Of a stretch of 11,987 bases of DNA, positions 1 to 5,505 are shown piece by piece. Every line of letters starts with the position of its first letter. Positions within the stretch are counted from its first letter, which is position 1. Position numbers and translations under genes: made by a program. The notes beneath the pieces were generated by a model. The model saw only the letters and a list, made by a program, of their open reading frames with translations, did no database searches and was not told where the DNA came from. The stretch spans positions 1-11,987 of the forward strand of contig JBBPZZ010000133.1 of assembly GCA_038198445.1 (NCBI GenBank). Reading direction: 5' to 3'. The DNA comes from JACDDK01 sp038198445 (lineage in GTDB: Bacteria > Actinomycetota > Rubrobacteria > Rubrobacterales > Rubrobacteraceae).

Positions 1-737
1 GTCGTGTCCACCGTGTCGGTCACCGGGGCTGTCGTCGTGTCCACCGTGTCGGTCACCGGAGCGGTCGTCGTGTCCACCGTATCGGTCACCGGGGCTGTCG
101 TCGTATCCACCGTGTCAGTCACCGGAGCGGTCGTCGTGTCCACCGTATCGGTCACCGGAGCGGTCGTCGTGTCCACCGTGTCGGTCACCGGGGCTGTCGT
201 CGTGTCCACCGTGTCGGTCACCGGAGCGGTCGTCGTGTCCACCGTATCAGTCACCGGGGCGGTCGTCGTGTCCACCGTGTCGGTCACCGGAGCGGTCGTC
301 GTGTCGGTCGTTGTGTCTGTCGGAGCAACAGCCGGATCGCTTACTGGTTCTGCTGTGGAGCCTTCAGGTGCGGTGCCTTGCTCCAGCGTGGGGCTATTCG
401 TGTCCGCCGTCTGATCAACCGGGGCGGTAGTCGTCGTTTGGTCTACCGGCTCGGCCGCCGTCTGATCGGCCGTATTCTGCACTGGAGCGGTTGCTGTTTG
501 GTCGCTCGGCTCCTCGGTCGTGGAAGTGATGGGGGCAGTGGCCTGATCCGTCGGCGCAGTGCTTGTCGGAGCGGCGGTCTGATCAACCGTGTTAGTCGCC
601 GGAGCAGCAGTCTGGTCAACCGTGTTGGTCACCGGCTGGTCGGTCTCGAGTTGTGCCCAGGCTTCTCTACTAGAAAGCAGAACACCCAGGACCAAAACAA
701 GCGCACCAAAAAGAGCCAGAGTGCGCCAGCGCCTCAA
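1..737 (-). CDS. Secreted Thr/Pro/Asp-rich repeat protein, C-terminus beyond window
   Basis: The frame is open from 794 to the window edge with no stop. I chose TTG at 737 because it gives a textbook signal peptide: a basic n-region (MRRWR), a hydrophobic core at residues 7-21, and an AWA|Q cleavage site after residue 28. An in-frame GTG at 794 would add 19 polar residues, and an in-frame TGA lies just upstream of that GTG. Neither start has a well-placed Shine-Dalgarno. The mature protein is low-complexity: degenerate repeats such as NTVDQTAAP (to about residue 145), then nine exact copies of TTTAPVTDTVD to the window edge. It has no Cys and no recognisable catalytic domain in view. It is probably an extracellular stalk or adhesin-like protein, and the missing C-terminus should show how it is anchored. 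Its leader carries a cyclic-di-GMP riboswitch. Opposite-strand frames here are shadows. Confidence 0.75.
   Translation of the reverse strand, partial: MRRWRTLALFGALVLVLGVLLSSREAWAQLETDQPVTNTVDQTAAPATNTVDQTAAPTSTAPTDQATAPITSTTEEPSDQTATAPVQNTADQTAAEPVDQTTTTAPVDQTADTNSPTLEQGTAPEGSTAEPVSDPAVAPTDTTTDTTTAPVTDTVDTTTAPVTDTVDTTTAPVTDTVDTTTAPVTDTVDTTTAPVTDTVDTTTAPVTDTVDTTTAPVTDTVDTTTAPVTDTVDTTTAPVTDTVDT
4..300 (-). repeat. Nine tandem 33-bp coding repeats
   Basis: Nine units of exactly 33 bp begin at 4, 37, 70, 103, 136, 169, 202, 235 and 268, each encoding the same 11 residues (TTTAPVTDTVD) on the minus strand. The array probably continues past the left edge. The units differ at five positions only, all third codon positions and all synonymous. 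Unit 1 equals unit 6, and units 2, 7 and 9 are identical, which suggests duplication of multi-unit blocks. Confidence 0.97.
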
Positions 738-788
738 CTCCGTACTCTGAGCTACAGATATGTGCGTACTATTGTGAAGAAACAGTAT

Positions 789-821
789 CCTCACCCTGCT
801 ATTTCAGGGCGCCCTTTGAGG
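789..821 (-). promoter_or_regulatory. Hairpin downstream of riboswitch, possible expression platform
   Basis: On the minus strand CCTCA (821-817) can pair with TGAGG (793-789) and CCCTG (809-805) with CAGGG (798-794), with a 7-base bulge and a 6-base loop. The hairpin covers the alternative GTG start at 794 and the GAGG beside it. An alternative pairing is possible because AGGG just after the aptamer can pair with CCCT in the same stretch. No U-run follows, so translational control or mRNA stability is more likely than termination. The pairings are seen; the role is inferred. Confidence 0.45.
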
Positions 822-838
822 AAGGGATGTTTCACCCT

Positions 839-924
839 CGCTGTTCGGTAACCTAGCCGCCTACGTTTATAGGCCTACGGCTTTGCGTGCCCGCCTCACG
901 GTCGGGGTTGCCTTTATCGCAGCG
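839..924 (-). ncRNA. Class I cyclic-di-GMP riboswitch (GEMM) aptamer
   Basis: The minus strand shows the GEMM-I hallmarks in order: GGCAACC, a hairpin CCCG-A-CC capped by a GUGA (GNRA) tetraloop and closed by GG-CGGG, the near-invariant ACGCAAAGCC, a second hairpin GCCUA/UAGGC, then GGCUAGGUUACCG. CGCTG (924-920) and CAGCG (843-839) close a P1 stem around the whole. In this family the GNRA loop docks on the second hairpin and the ligand sits at the three-way junction. It lies about 100 bases before the start of the secreted repeat protein, which it presumably controls. The related cGAMP-sensing GEMM-Ib variant differs at few positions and I cannot exclude it by eye. Confidence 0.87.
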
Positions 925-967
925 CTCACGCGCCTGTTTTTGCCACGCTGTACCTTAGGAAGTATTT

Positions 968-995
968 ATTATCATAGATGTGCCGCCTGTGTCAA
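968..995 (-). promoter_or_regulatory. SigA-type promoter of the riboswitch/repeat-protein transcript
   Basis: TTGACA (995-990, 6/6 to consensus), a 16-bp spacer, and GATAAT (973-968, 5/6). The predicted transcription start near 961 leaves about 37 bases before the aptamer P1 stem. It is one of the best consensus promoters in the window. Confidence 0.7.
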
Positions 996-1590
996 GAGAT
1001 CCGCGCTTTTTTGACAACGAGATTAACAACCTTCAAACTAAAGATGCTCAAAATCAGATTGTGAAGCTGGATCGAAATAGCTCAACCTTCCCATAGCTTT
1101 GCCGCGAAGCCGTCTTTTGGTACAGCAACTCGTAAGGTCTGGACTCTGTTGCCTATTTGGCAAAGTATCCTCTTCCCGTCCGCATCGGATAGATCCTTGA
1201 CTTCAGGTGCCGGCATTATCGCTCTTAGCATATAGAAGCTCGCCCAGCCGTGACGCTGATACTTTGGAGCCTATCCGCACGTCCTGGCCCCGGTTCTTAT
1301 GCGCTCAATTCGCGCACCCTCTTCGCCGACTTGCCTGTGCATTCGCGAGGTGTCACGGCTCTTCAGTTGTTCGAGGGATGACGCTTGCTCTTCGCAAACA
1401 GCCGCGCAAATAAAGCAGCAGGTTCTTCACACTCGTTAACACCCCCGGCGTCGTGTCATTCTTGCAAACAATGTCTTTACGAAATAGATACGCAATCTTT
1501 CTCATCCGCTGTTACGTCCTCTTGGTCCTCCCATCTCTTACTCTTTCTCAACTTGACACCAGGGGACGCGCGATCACAATAGCAATTCCT
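996..1590. other. 595-bp intergenic stretch with no convincing gene
   Basis: This stretch separates the riboswitch promoter from the 3' end of the Nudix gene. It looks less GC-rich than the flanking genes, and its frames lack the strong G/C third-position bias of the real genes nearby. Plus-strand frames here have no ribosome binding site or recognisable motif. One minus-strand frame is open from 1270 to 1082 and is listed separately. I see no IS end, tRNA or terminator. Confidence 0.6.
1082..1231 (-). CDS. Possible small ORF, 49 residues, doubtful
   Basis: Minus-strand ATG at 1231 to TGA at 1082. The peptide begins MLRAIMPAPEVKDLSDADG and ends in FAAKLWEG. Its composition is balanced and soluble-looking, unlike the Arg/Pro/Ser-rich shadow frames common in high-GC DNA. 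The frame stays open upstream to a TAG at 1271-1273. Against it: only a weak GAG seven bases before the ATG, low third-position GC compared with neighbours, and no family I recognise. It could be a real small protein, the decayed tail of a lost gene, or chance. Confidence 0.2.
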   Translation of the reverse strand: MLRAIMPAPEVKDLSDADGKRILCQIGNRVQTLRVAVPKDGFAAKLWEG

Positions 1591-2124
1591 CTACCCCTCC
1601 GTGGGCCAGAGGAGCCCGAGCACGGTCACCGCACTCTTGATGCCGCCCTCCATAACCTCCTTGCGGGCCGCGTCTAAAGGCATCTCCACCCCCCGGATGA
1701 ACTCCGTCGGCTCCGGCCGCGCTCCTTCTCCACCCCATAAGGCCCGGCAACGAAACAGATGGCAGACCTCCGTGCTACGGCCGGCGCTGGTATGCACGGA
1801 CGTTAGACGCTCCAGGCCCTCGGCCCGGTATCCGGTCTCCTCCCGCAACTCCCTCTCCGCCGCCTGTATAGGGTCTTCGCCAGACTCCACCCCACCGCTC
1901 GGCAACTCTAGAGTAAAGTCCCCTACCGGCTGGCGCCACTGGCGCACCATCACCACCTCCCCCTCGTCCGTGACGGCGACCACCGCCGCAAACTCGATGC
2001 ACTCGAGTACGCCGTATTCGATCTCCACCCCACTCGGTAACCGCGCCTCGTCCACCCGGAACGCGCACCACGGGTTACGGTAAACATATTTTCGCCCGAG
2101 CGTCTTCCATCTCCATTCGTCCAT
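1591..2124 (-). CDS. Nudix hydrolase, ADP-ribose pyrophosphatase-like
   Basis: Encodes 177 residues from ATG at 2124. The Nudix box GX5EX7REUXEEXGU is complete at residues 77-99: G77, E83, then RELREETGY, which supplies the metal-binding glutamates. The preceding RQWRQPVGDFTLELPSGG resembles ADP-ribose and other nucleoside-diphosphate-sugar pyrophosphatases, which cleave the substrate to AMP plus a sugar phosphate. It is probably a cytosolic housekeeping enzyme; exact substrate is unknown. A longer frame to 2205 exists, but its extra 27 residues do not look like the family. The ATG has no Shine-Dalgarno and a TATACT lies 6 bases upstream, so the mRNA may be leaderless. It is divergent from the SRPBCC gene at 2169. 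Confidence 0.88.
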   Translation of the reverse strand: MDEWRWKTLGRKYVYRNPWCAFRVDEARLPSGVEIEYGVLECIEFAAVVAVTDEGEVVMVRQWRQPVGDFTLELPSGGVESGEDPIQAAERELREETGYRAEGLERLTSVHTSAGRSTEVCHLFRCRALWGGEGARPEPTEFIRGVEMPLDAARKEVMEGGIKSAVTVLGLLWPTEG

Positions 2125-2130
2125 GACGCG

Positions 2131-2160
2131 AGTATAACTTCTTGATCTCGGATGTATACT
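2131..2160. promoter_or_regulatory. Symmetric divergent promoter, Nudix/SRPBCC
   Basis: AGTATA (2131-2136) and TATACT (2155-2160) form an inverted repeat with an 18-bp spacer. Read outward, each is a good -10 (TATACT): one 6 bases before the Nudix ATG, the other 8 bases before the SRPBCC ATG. No good -35 is visible for either. The whole 44-bp gap between the start codons is therefore a compact bidirectional promoter, probably yielding two leaderless transcripts. Confidence 0.5.
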
Positions 2161-2168
2161 CTTGCTAC

Positions 2169-2708
2169 ATGACTGTAGCAATACCGAACAAAGTGATTGG
2201 GGCAAGCGTCTTCGCCCAGGCGCCGCCGGAGAAATTCTACGAAGCCGTGCGGGACGTGCGCGGTTTCCCCGGATGGGCGCCGGGCGTGCGGCGGGTAGAG
2301 GTGTTCGAGAACCCCGGAGAGCCGGGAATGGTCTCCGGGTGGGAAGTCTCTTTCCTGGGATTCCGGAGGATAGTTTCGAGCGTGCTGGAGGAGGCCGAGA
2401 AGCCGGGGTTCTTACGCTGGAGTTACGAAGGTCCTATCACCGGCTGGGGCGAGTGCAGGTTGTGGCCGCAAGGCAACGGTACGCTGGCCGAGTTCAGGAC
2501 TGAACTCATCCCGGAGGAGCCGCTCCTCGAAGGGTTGATGACGACGGCTCCCGCCAGAAGCGCGGCTCAAGGTCAACTAAAGCGGTCGCTCGCGCGTCTC
2601 GGAGAACTGGTTTGCGGCGACTGCGGGATGGTCAGGGTCGGGCCGCTGGCGGACCTGACCCAGGTACAACAAAGGGAGGAGCCGGAGCCCCTCCCTCGTA
2701 TTTCGTAA
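2169..2708 (+). CDS. SRPBCC (START/polyketide cyclase-like) family protein
   Basis: Encodes 179 residues from ATG at 2169; an upstream in-frame TTG at 2142 is less likely. The pattern fits a helix-grip SRPBCC fold: an N-terminal strand with FAQAPPEKFYEAVRD, then FPGWAPGVRRVEVFE, a central GWEVSFLGFRR strand and a long C-terminal helix (about 120-150). Members bind hydrophobic ligands and include cyclases, coenzyme Q-binding (COQ10-like) proteins and uncharacterised proteins. The family gives no catalytic residues to check, so the ligand is open. The last 25 or so residues (CGDCGMVRVG onward) look like a disordered tail with a CxxC. The gene has no Shine-Dalgarno and converges on fdxA with a 9-bp gap. 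Confidence 0.75.
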   Translation: MTVAIPNKVIGASVFAQAPPEKFYEAVRDVRGFPGWAPGVRRVEVFENPGEPGMVSGWEVSFLGFRRIVSSVLEEAEKPGFLRWSYEGPITGWGECRLWPQGNGTLAEFRTELIPEEPLLEGLMTTAPARSAAQGQLKRSLARLGELVCGDCGMVRVGPLADLTQVQQREEPEPLPRIS

Positions 2709-2717
2709 AGCCCTGTC

Positions 2718-2951
2718 CTACTCGAAGTAGTTGGCGGCCTTGGTGGTGTAGCTCTCCATGTCATCGGGGACTTCGTCCTCGGGGTAAATGGCCTCGACGG
2801 GACACTCCGGCTCGCAGGCGCCGCAGTCGATGCACTCTTCGGGGTTGATCATGAAGTGGTCGCCAGCGTCGTAGATACAGTCAACCGGACAGACCTCCAC
2901 GCAACTCTGGTCCTTCGTGCCGATGCACGGCTCCGTGATAACGTAGGTCAT
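2718..2951 (-). CDS. fdxA: 7Fe (3Fe-4S/4Fe-4S) ferredoxin FdxA
   Basis: A 77-residue soluble electron carrier of the 7Fe ferredoxin family found in actinobacteria and Azotobacter (FdI). The cysteines fit: C9, C17 and C50 match the 3Fe-4S ligands, and C21, C40, C43 and C46 the 4Fe-4S ligands; C25 is the usual free cysteine. The family signature is clear in EPCIGTKDQSC, CPVDCIYD and ECIDCGACEPECPVEAIYPED. The ATG at 2951 has a strong AAGGAGG (2963-2957) five bases upstream. The partner is not encoded nearby; in relatives these ferredoxins serve P450s, oxidoreductases or stress and hypoxia metabolism. Upstream lie an extended -10, palindromes and three Crp/Fnr-type sites, with a Crp/Fnr regulator gene next door. 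Confidence 0.95.
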   Translation of the reverse strand: MTYVITEPCIGTKDQSCVEVCPVDCIYDAGDHFMINPEECIDCGACEPECPVEAIYPEDEVPDDMESYTTKAANYFE

Positions 2952-2980
2952 TCAATCCTCCTTCGCAGCTTCTTCTCTGT

Positions 2981-2996
2981 ACTGCTTTATAGCAGT
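2981..2996 (-). promoter_or_regulatory. fdxA -10 region inside a perfect palindrome
   Basis: On the minus strand TG-C-TATAAA is an extended -10 (TATAAA at 2991-2986), with a predicted start near 2979 and no convincing -35. The -10 sits inside the inverted repeat ACTGCT-TTAT-AGCAGT (2981-2996), which could be an operator or a DNA cruciform. A poor -35 fits a promoter that needs an activator. Confidence 0.5.
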
Positions 2997-3020
2997 CCCC
3001 CGGAGAACCCAACACCCCGC

Positions 3021-3080
3021 GCTGACGCTCGTCATCGCCAACCATGACCGTAGTCATCGAGCGGTGTGACCTGGATCAAA
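3021..3080. promoter_or_regulatory. Three tandem Crp/Fnr-type binding sites upstream of fdxA
   Basis: TGAC-N4-GTCA at 3023-3034, TGAC-N4-GTCA at 3045-3056 (part of the longer palindrome ATGAC-CGTA-GTCAT, 3044-3057) and TGAC-N4-ATCA at 3067-3078. Each half-site recurs exactly every 22 bp, about two helical turns, placing all three on one DNA face. The TGA-N6-TCA core is shared by Crp (TGTGA-N6-TCACA) and Fnr (TTGAT-N4-ATCAA) sites. Centres are about 49, 71 and 93 bp upstream of the predicted fdxA start. The likely ligand is the Crp/Fnr regulator encoded at 3117-3872. Confidence 0.55.
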
Positions 3081-3116
3081 AACAGTTCTTGTTGCCAGGC
3101 GTTCTCAGGTAACCCT

Positions 3117-3872
3117 TCAGGTACGAGAGCGCAGTTCGGCGGGCTTGAGGATGGTTATGGTCTTGCCACCGAGGTCCAGGATGCCTTCCTGGGCGAGCCT
3201 GCTAAGTGCACGGGAGAGTGCTTCGCGGGAGATGCCGGTCGCCTCGGCCATCTCCTGGCGCGAGAGCGAGGGCGCGAAGACGACGCCGCGCCCCGTGACG
3301 CGGCCTTCCTCGGTGGCGAGGTTCAGTAGCATCCGGGCGACGCGCTGAGGGGCGCTATGGAAGACGAGGTCTCCGACCAGATCTTCCAGCTCGCGGGTGC
3401 GGGCCGCCAGGGCTCGGGTCAGGCGAAGGGCCGCCTCCGGGAAGCGGGTCATCAGTTCGATCATGTCGTCGCGGAAGACGGCGTAGAGTACGCAGTCGGT
3501 CAAGGCAGTCGCGCCCTGGCTCTGCGGACGGCCTTCGAGGGCCGAGGCGAGTCCGAGCACCGTCCCGTCGCCGACGACTCCCAGGATCTGATCCCGCGCC
3601 TTCTTGCCCCCGAAAGACCGGTAGAGCTTCACCCTACCGTCGCGCATGAAGTACACGGCTCCGGATGGTTCTCCCTCACGGTACAGGGCTGTTCCGGCTC
3701 CGATCTCAACCATCTCGGCCGAGATGGCGAGTGCCTGGAAAAACTCATCACCGAGCCCCGTCAGGAACTCGAACTCCTGCAAACCCTCCAGCTTCGTCAG
3801 GTGCTCGACGGCCCGGCAGCGGGCGCCCGGCAACCGCACCCAGGAAGGCGGTGCGTTCTCACCGTACATCAT
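3117..3872 (-). CDS. Crp/Fnr family transcriptional regulator
   Basis: Encodes 251 residues from ATG at 3872, with AGAGGA about six bases upstream. A cyclic-nucleotide-binding-type beta-barrel domain spans roughly residues 39-140 (REGEPSGAVYFMRDGRVKLY; LGLASALEGRPQS), a long dimerisation helix 140-170, and a winged HTH follows (LSRQEMAEATGISREALSRA). The recognition helix SREALSR keeps the R, E and R that contact TGA half-sites in Crp, with Ser at the Fnr-like position. The sensory pocket does not obviously match the cAMP-binding consensus, and only two cysteines (C19, C127) are present, so it is not a four-cysteine Fe-S Fnr. The effector is unknown. It lies directly upstream of fdxA on the same strand, and three matching sites lie in the gap. 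Confidence 0.92.
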   Translation of the reverse strand: MMYGENAPPSWVRLPGARCRAVEHLTKLEGLQEFEFLTGLGDEFFQALAISAEMVEIGAGTALYREGEPSGAVYFMRDGRVKLYRSFGGKKARDQILGVVGDGTVLGLASALEGRPQSQGATALTDCVLYAVFRDDMIELMTRFPEAALRLTRALAARTRELEDLVGDLVFHSAPQRVARMLLNLATEEGRVTGRGVVFAPSLSRQEMAEATGISREALSRALSRLAQEGILDLGGKTITILKPAELRSRT

Positions 3873-3909
3873 CCGAAGTCCTCTCTGATGCTCGCCGATC
3901 CACGAACCC

Positions 3910-3938
3910 TTTATACGCCAAGTGGCTAAGGTTTGCAG
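3910..3938 (-). promoter_or_regulatory. Putative promoter of the Crp/Fnr-type regulator
   Basis: TATAAA (3915-3910) with CTGCAA 17 bp upstream (3938-3933). The predicted start near 3903 gives a leader of about 30 bases, long enough for the AGAGGA ribosome binding site. The same CTGCAA-17-TATA arrangement occurs before murB, although CTGCAA is a poor match to TTGACA. Confidence 0.35.
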
Positions 3939-4001
3939 ATAAAAGATCTCTCAGACCGGATGAGCCGCACGCGCAGGCGTCGTAAACTGAAGGTCCAGGC
4001 A

Positions 4002-4051
4002 GTGGGTGAGTCCCCACCCGGAAACCGCGGCCGGCCAGGAAGGCCGACCGC
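4002..4051 (+). promoter_or_regulatory. Structured 5' leader of the SDR gene, two hairpins
   Basis: GTGGG (4002-4006) pairs with CCCAC (4013-4017) around a six-base loop. GCGG-C-CGGCC (4027-4036) pairs with GGCCG-A-CCGC (4042-4051) around AGGAA, leaving one C/A mismatch. The second loop carries AGGA. The strong ribosome binding site of the SDR gene lies just downstream at about 4063-4068. A weak -10 (TAAACT, 3983-3988) would start the RNA just before hairpin one. I cannot match it to a named riboswitch. Confidence 0.4.
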
Positions 4052-4073
4052 TTACAGCTAACAAGGAGGCAAC

Positions 4074-4784
4074 GTGCTCAAAGGCAAAGTAGCTCTTATC
4101 ACCGGCGCGAGCCAGGGTCTGGGGAAGGCGCTCGCTCTCGCCTACGCAGGAGAAGGCGCGTCCCTCGTACTGAACTCCCGCAGCGAAGAGAGTATCCGTC
4201 CGGTTGCGGAAGAAGCCGAAACTTCGGGCGCGGAAGTCCTCGCCGTCGCGGCCGACGTGTCGAAGAGCGAAGACGTAGAGAAGCTCGTGAGCGCGGCGGC
4301 CGAGCGATTCGGCGGTATAGACGTCCTCATAAACAACGCAGGGGTCCTCGGGCCTCGCGTCGCGATAGAGGAGTACCCGGAGGACGAGTGGCGGAAGGTC
4401 ATCGACGCGAACCTCACCGGGCCGTATCTAGTCTCGAAGGCCATCACATCGCACATGCCGGACGGCGGCTCCATAATCAACCTCGTGAGCGGCGTAAGCG
4501 TCGAGGGCCGGGCTGAGTGGGGCGCGTACTCGGTGAGCAAGTTCGGCATGGAAGGGCTGACCCAGATACTGGCCGCCGAGCTGGAAGAGCGCGGTATCCG
4601 GGTAAACGCCGTGGATCCCGGCGGGATGCGTACCGACATGCGCGCCGCCGCCTACCCCGACGAAGACCCCATGACCCGGATCACCCCCGAGGAGAACACC
4701 GTGGTCTTCCTCTACCTGGCCTCTGACGAATCGAAAGGCGTAACCGGAGAGCGCTTCAAGGCGCAAGAGTTCGGGAAATCGTAG
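4074..4784 (+). CDS. Short-chain dehydrogenase/reductase (SDR) family oxidoreductase
   Basis: Encodes 236 residues from GTG at 4074, five bases after a strong AAGGAGG. It is a classical SDR: TGASQGLG (residues 10-17) for the dinucleotide, NSRSE (34-38) after strand 2, D61, NNAG (87-90), and a catalytic set of N114, S139, Y152 and K156 (YSVSK). The residues after strand 2 (NSR rather than an acidic residue) hint at NADP(H). It is likely a cytosolic FabG-like carbonyl reductase, but the substrate cannot be read. The C-terminus is intact (GVTGERFKAQEF), though the usual long substrate loop is short. It converges on the sortase gene with a 9-bp gap. Confidence 0.9.
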   Translation: MLKGKVALITGASQGLGKALALAYAGEGASLVLNSRSEESIRPVAEEAETSGAEVLAVAADVSKSEDVEKLVSAAAERFGGIDVLINNAGVLGPRVAIEEYPEDEWRKVIDANLTGPYLVSKAITSHMPDGGSIINLVSGVSVEGRAEWGAYSVSKFGMEGLTQILAAELEERGIRVNAVDPGGMRTDMRAAAYPDEDPMTRITPEENTVVFLYLASDESKGVTGERFKAQEFGKS

Positions 4785-4793
4785 GGGACAGTC

Positions 4794-5432
4794 TTATGCT
4801 TTGTCGACCAGCTCGGCCTGCACTATGAGGCGCTGAGAGTAGTCGGGGAGGGTGCAGGTCTGGAGGGTGACGACGTTCTTGCCCGGTACAGGCTTGGTAA
4901 CCGAGGTATTGGATGGGCTGACGTCGAACTCGCGGAAGACCTTGTAAGTGTACTTGGTGCCGTTGGCGTCGGTCAGGTATACCTCGTCCCCATCCTTTAG
5001 CTTGTTCAGGTCGAAGAAGGCGAGGAAGCTGTCCGTATTCGGGTAGCCGAGGCGGTGTCCCGCGAGGTACACGTTGGCCTCCTGCTCCCAGGGAAACCCG
5101 GTGCCTTCGAGGTGGATGGCGGTATGGGCGTCCAACGAGCCTCCGTCGCTGCCAGGCACGTTGGGTATGGTAGCTTTGTCGACCCGGCTCATGGCCGGAA
5201 TAGTCAGCTTCAGGGTCTTATCTTTGGGGCCGCTGGCCGATTGCGGCTTCTCGTCCTTTATCTGGGGGATGTTGAACCCGCCTGGGTTCTTGCTGTTGGT
5301 CGCGGGGTTGGTCAGGTTGTGGCCGAAGAAAAAAGAGCCGATCAGGGCGACGCCCGCCACTATCATGGCTACGCTTAGAATGGCGGAGATCAGGCTTTTG
5401 GCCCTGGATTTTCTGACGTTGTACTTTTTCAT
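4794..5432 (-). CDS. Class E-like sortase
   Basis: Encodes 212 residues from ATG at 5432; a GTG at 5453 would add 7. A basic N-terminus (MKKYNVRKSRAK) and one membrane helix (about 14-37) place the enzyme outside, membrane-anchored. A linker precedes the sortase beta-barrel (about 73-212). The catalytic triad is visible: H126 in YLAGHRLGY, C193 in TLQTC, R201 in SQRLIV. The TLQTC-x7-RLIV arrangement resembles actinobacterial class E enzymes, which attach LAXTG-type proteins to the wall. No substrate gene with a visible sorting signal is adjacent; the secreted repeat protein at the left edge is a conceivable client because its C-terminus is out of view. It lies downstream of the sulfurtransferase on the same strand. 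Confidence 0.9.
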   Translation of the reverse strand: MKKYNVRKSRAKSLISAILSVAMIVAGVALIGSFFFGHNLTNPATNSKNPGGFNIPQIKDEKPQSASGPKDKTLKLTIPAMSRVDKATIPNVPGSDGGSLDAHTAIHLEGTGFPWEQEANVYLAGHRLGYPNTDSFLAFFDLNKLKDGDEVYLTDANGTKYTYKVFREFDVSPSNTSVTKPVPGKNVVTLQTCTLPDYSQRLIVQAELVDKA

Positions 5433-5443
5433 GGATTCCAGTA

Positions 5444-5449
5444 ATTGTA
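5444..5449 (-). promoter_or_regulatory. Putative -10 of the sortase gene
   Basis: TACAAT (5449-5444, 5/6 to consensus) lies 11 bases before the ATG at 5432, which has no good Shine-Dalgarno. This suggests a very short leader and separate expression of the sortase from the upstream sulfurtransferase. No convincing -35 is visible. Confidence 0.35.
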
Positions 5450-5505
5450 GCACCGGCTCCGCTGATTGATCCGCGAACGGAGCTTCGGGTTACTCGACAG
5501 CGCGC

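Noticed and set aside
4..300. 33-bp repeats as a CRISPR array
   Set aside because: The units are contiguous with no spacers and keep a coding frame.
4..851. Plus-strand frames across the repeat array (VVVSTVSVTGA repeats, and the following Arg-rich frame)
   Set aside because: They are antisense to the minus-strand gene, which has a signal peptide, promoter and riboswitch. The plus frames lack a ribosome binding site and end in unrelated Arg/Gly-rich sequence.
1011..1039. Plus-strand TTGACA at 1011
   Set aside because: No -10 at a suitable distance and no gene downstream.
1553..1580. Plus-strand TTGACA-16-CACAAT promoter-like sequence
   Set aside because: It points into the antisense of the Nudix gene with no rightward gene behind it, and the -10 is only 4/6.
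1207..1677. Plus-strand small frames in the gap before the Nudix gene
   Set aside because: No Shine-Dalgarno, Ser/Arg/Leu-rich composition, mutual overlap, and the last runs into the Nudix gene antisense.
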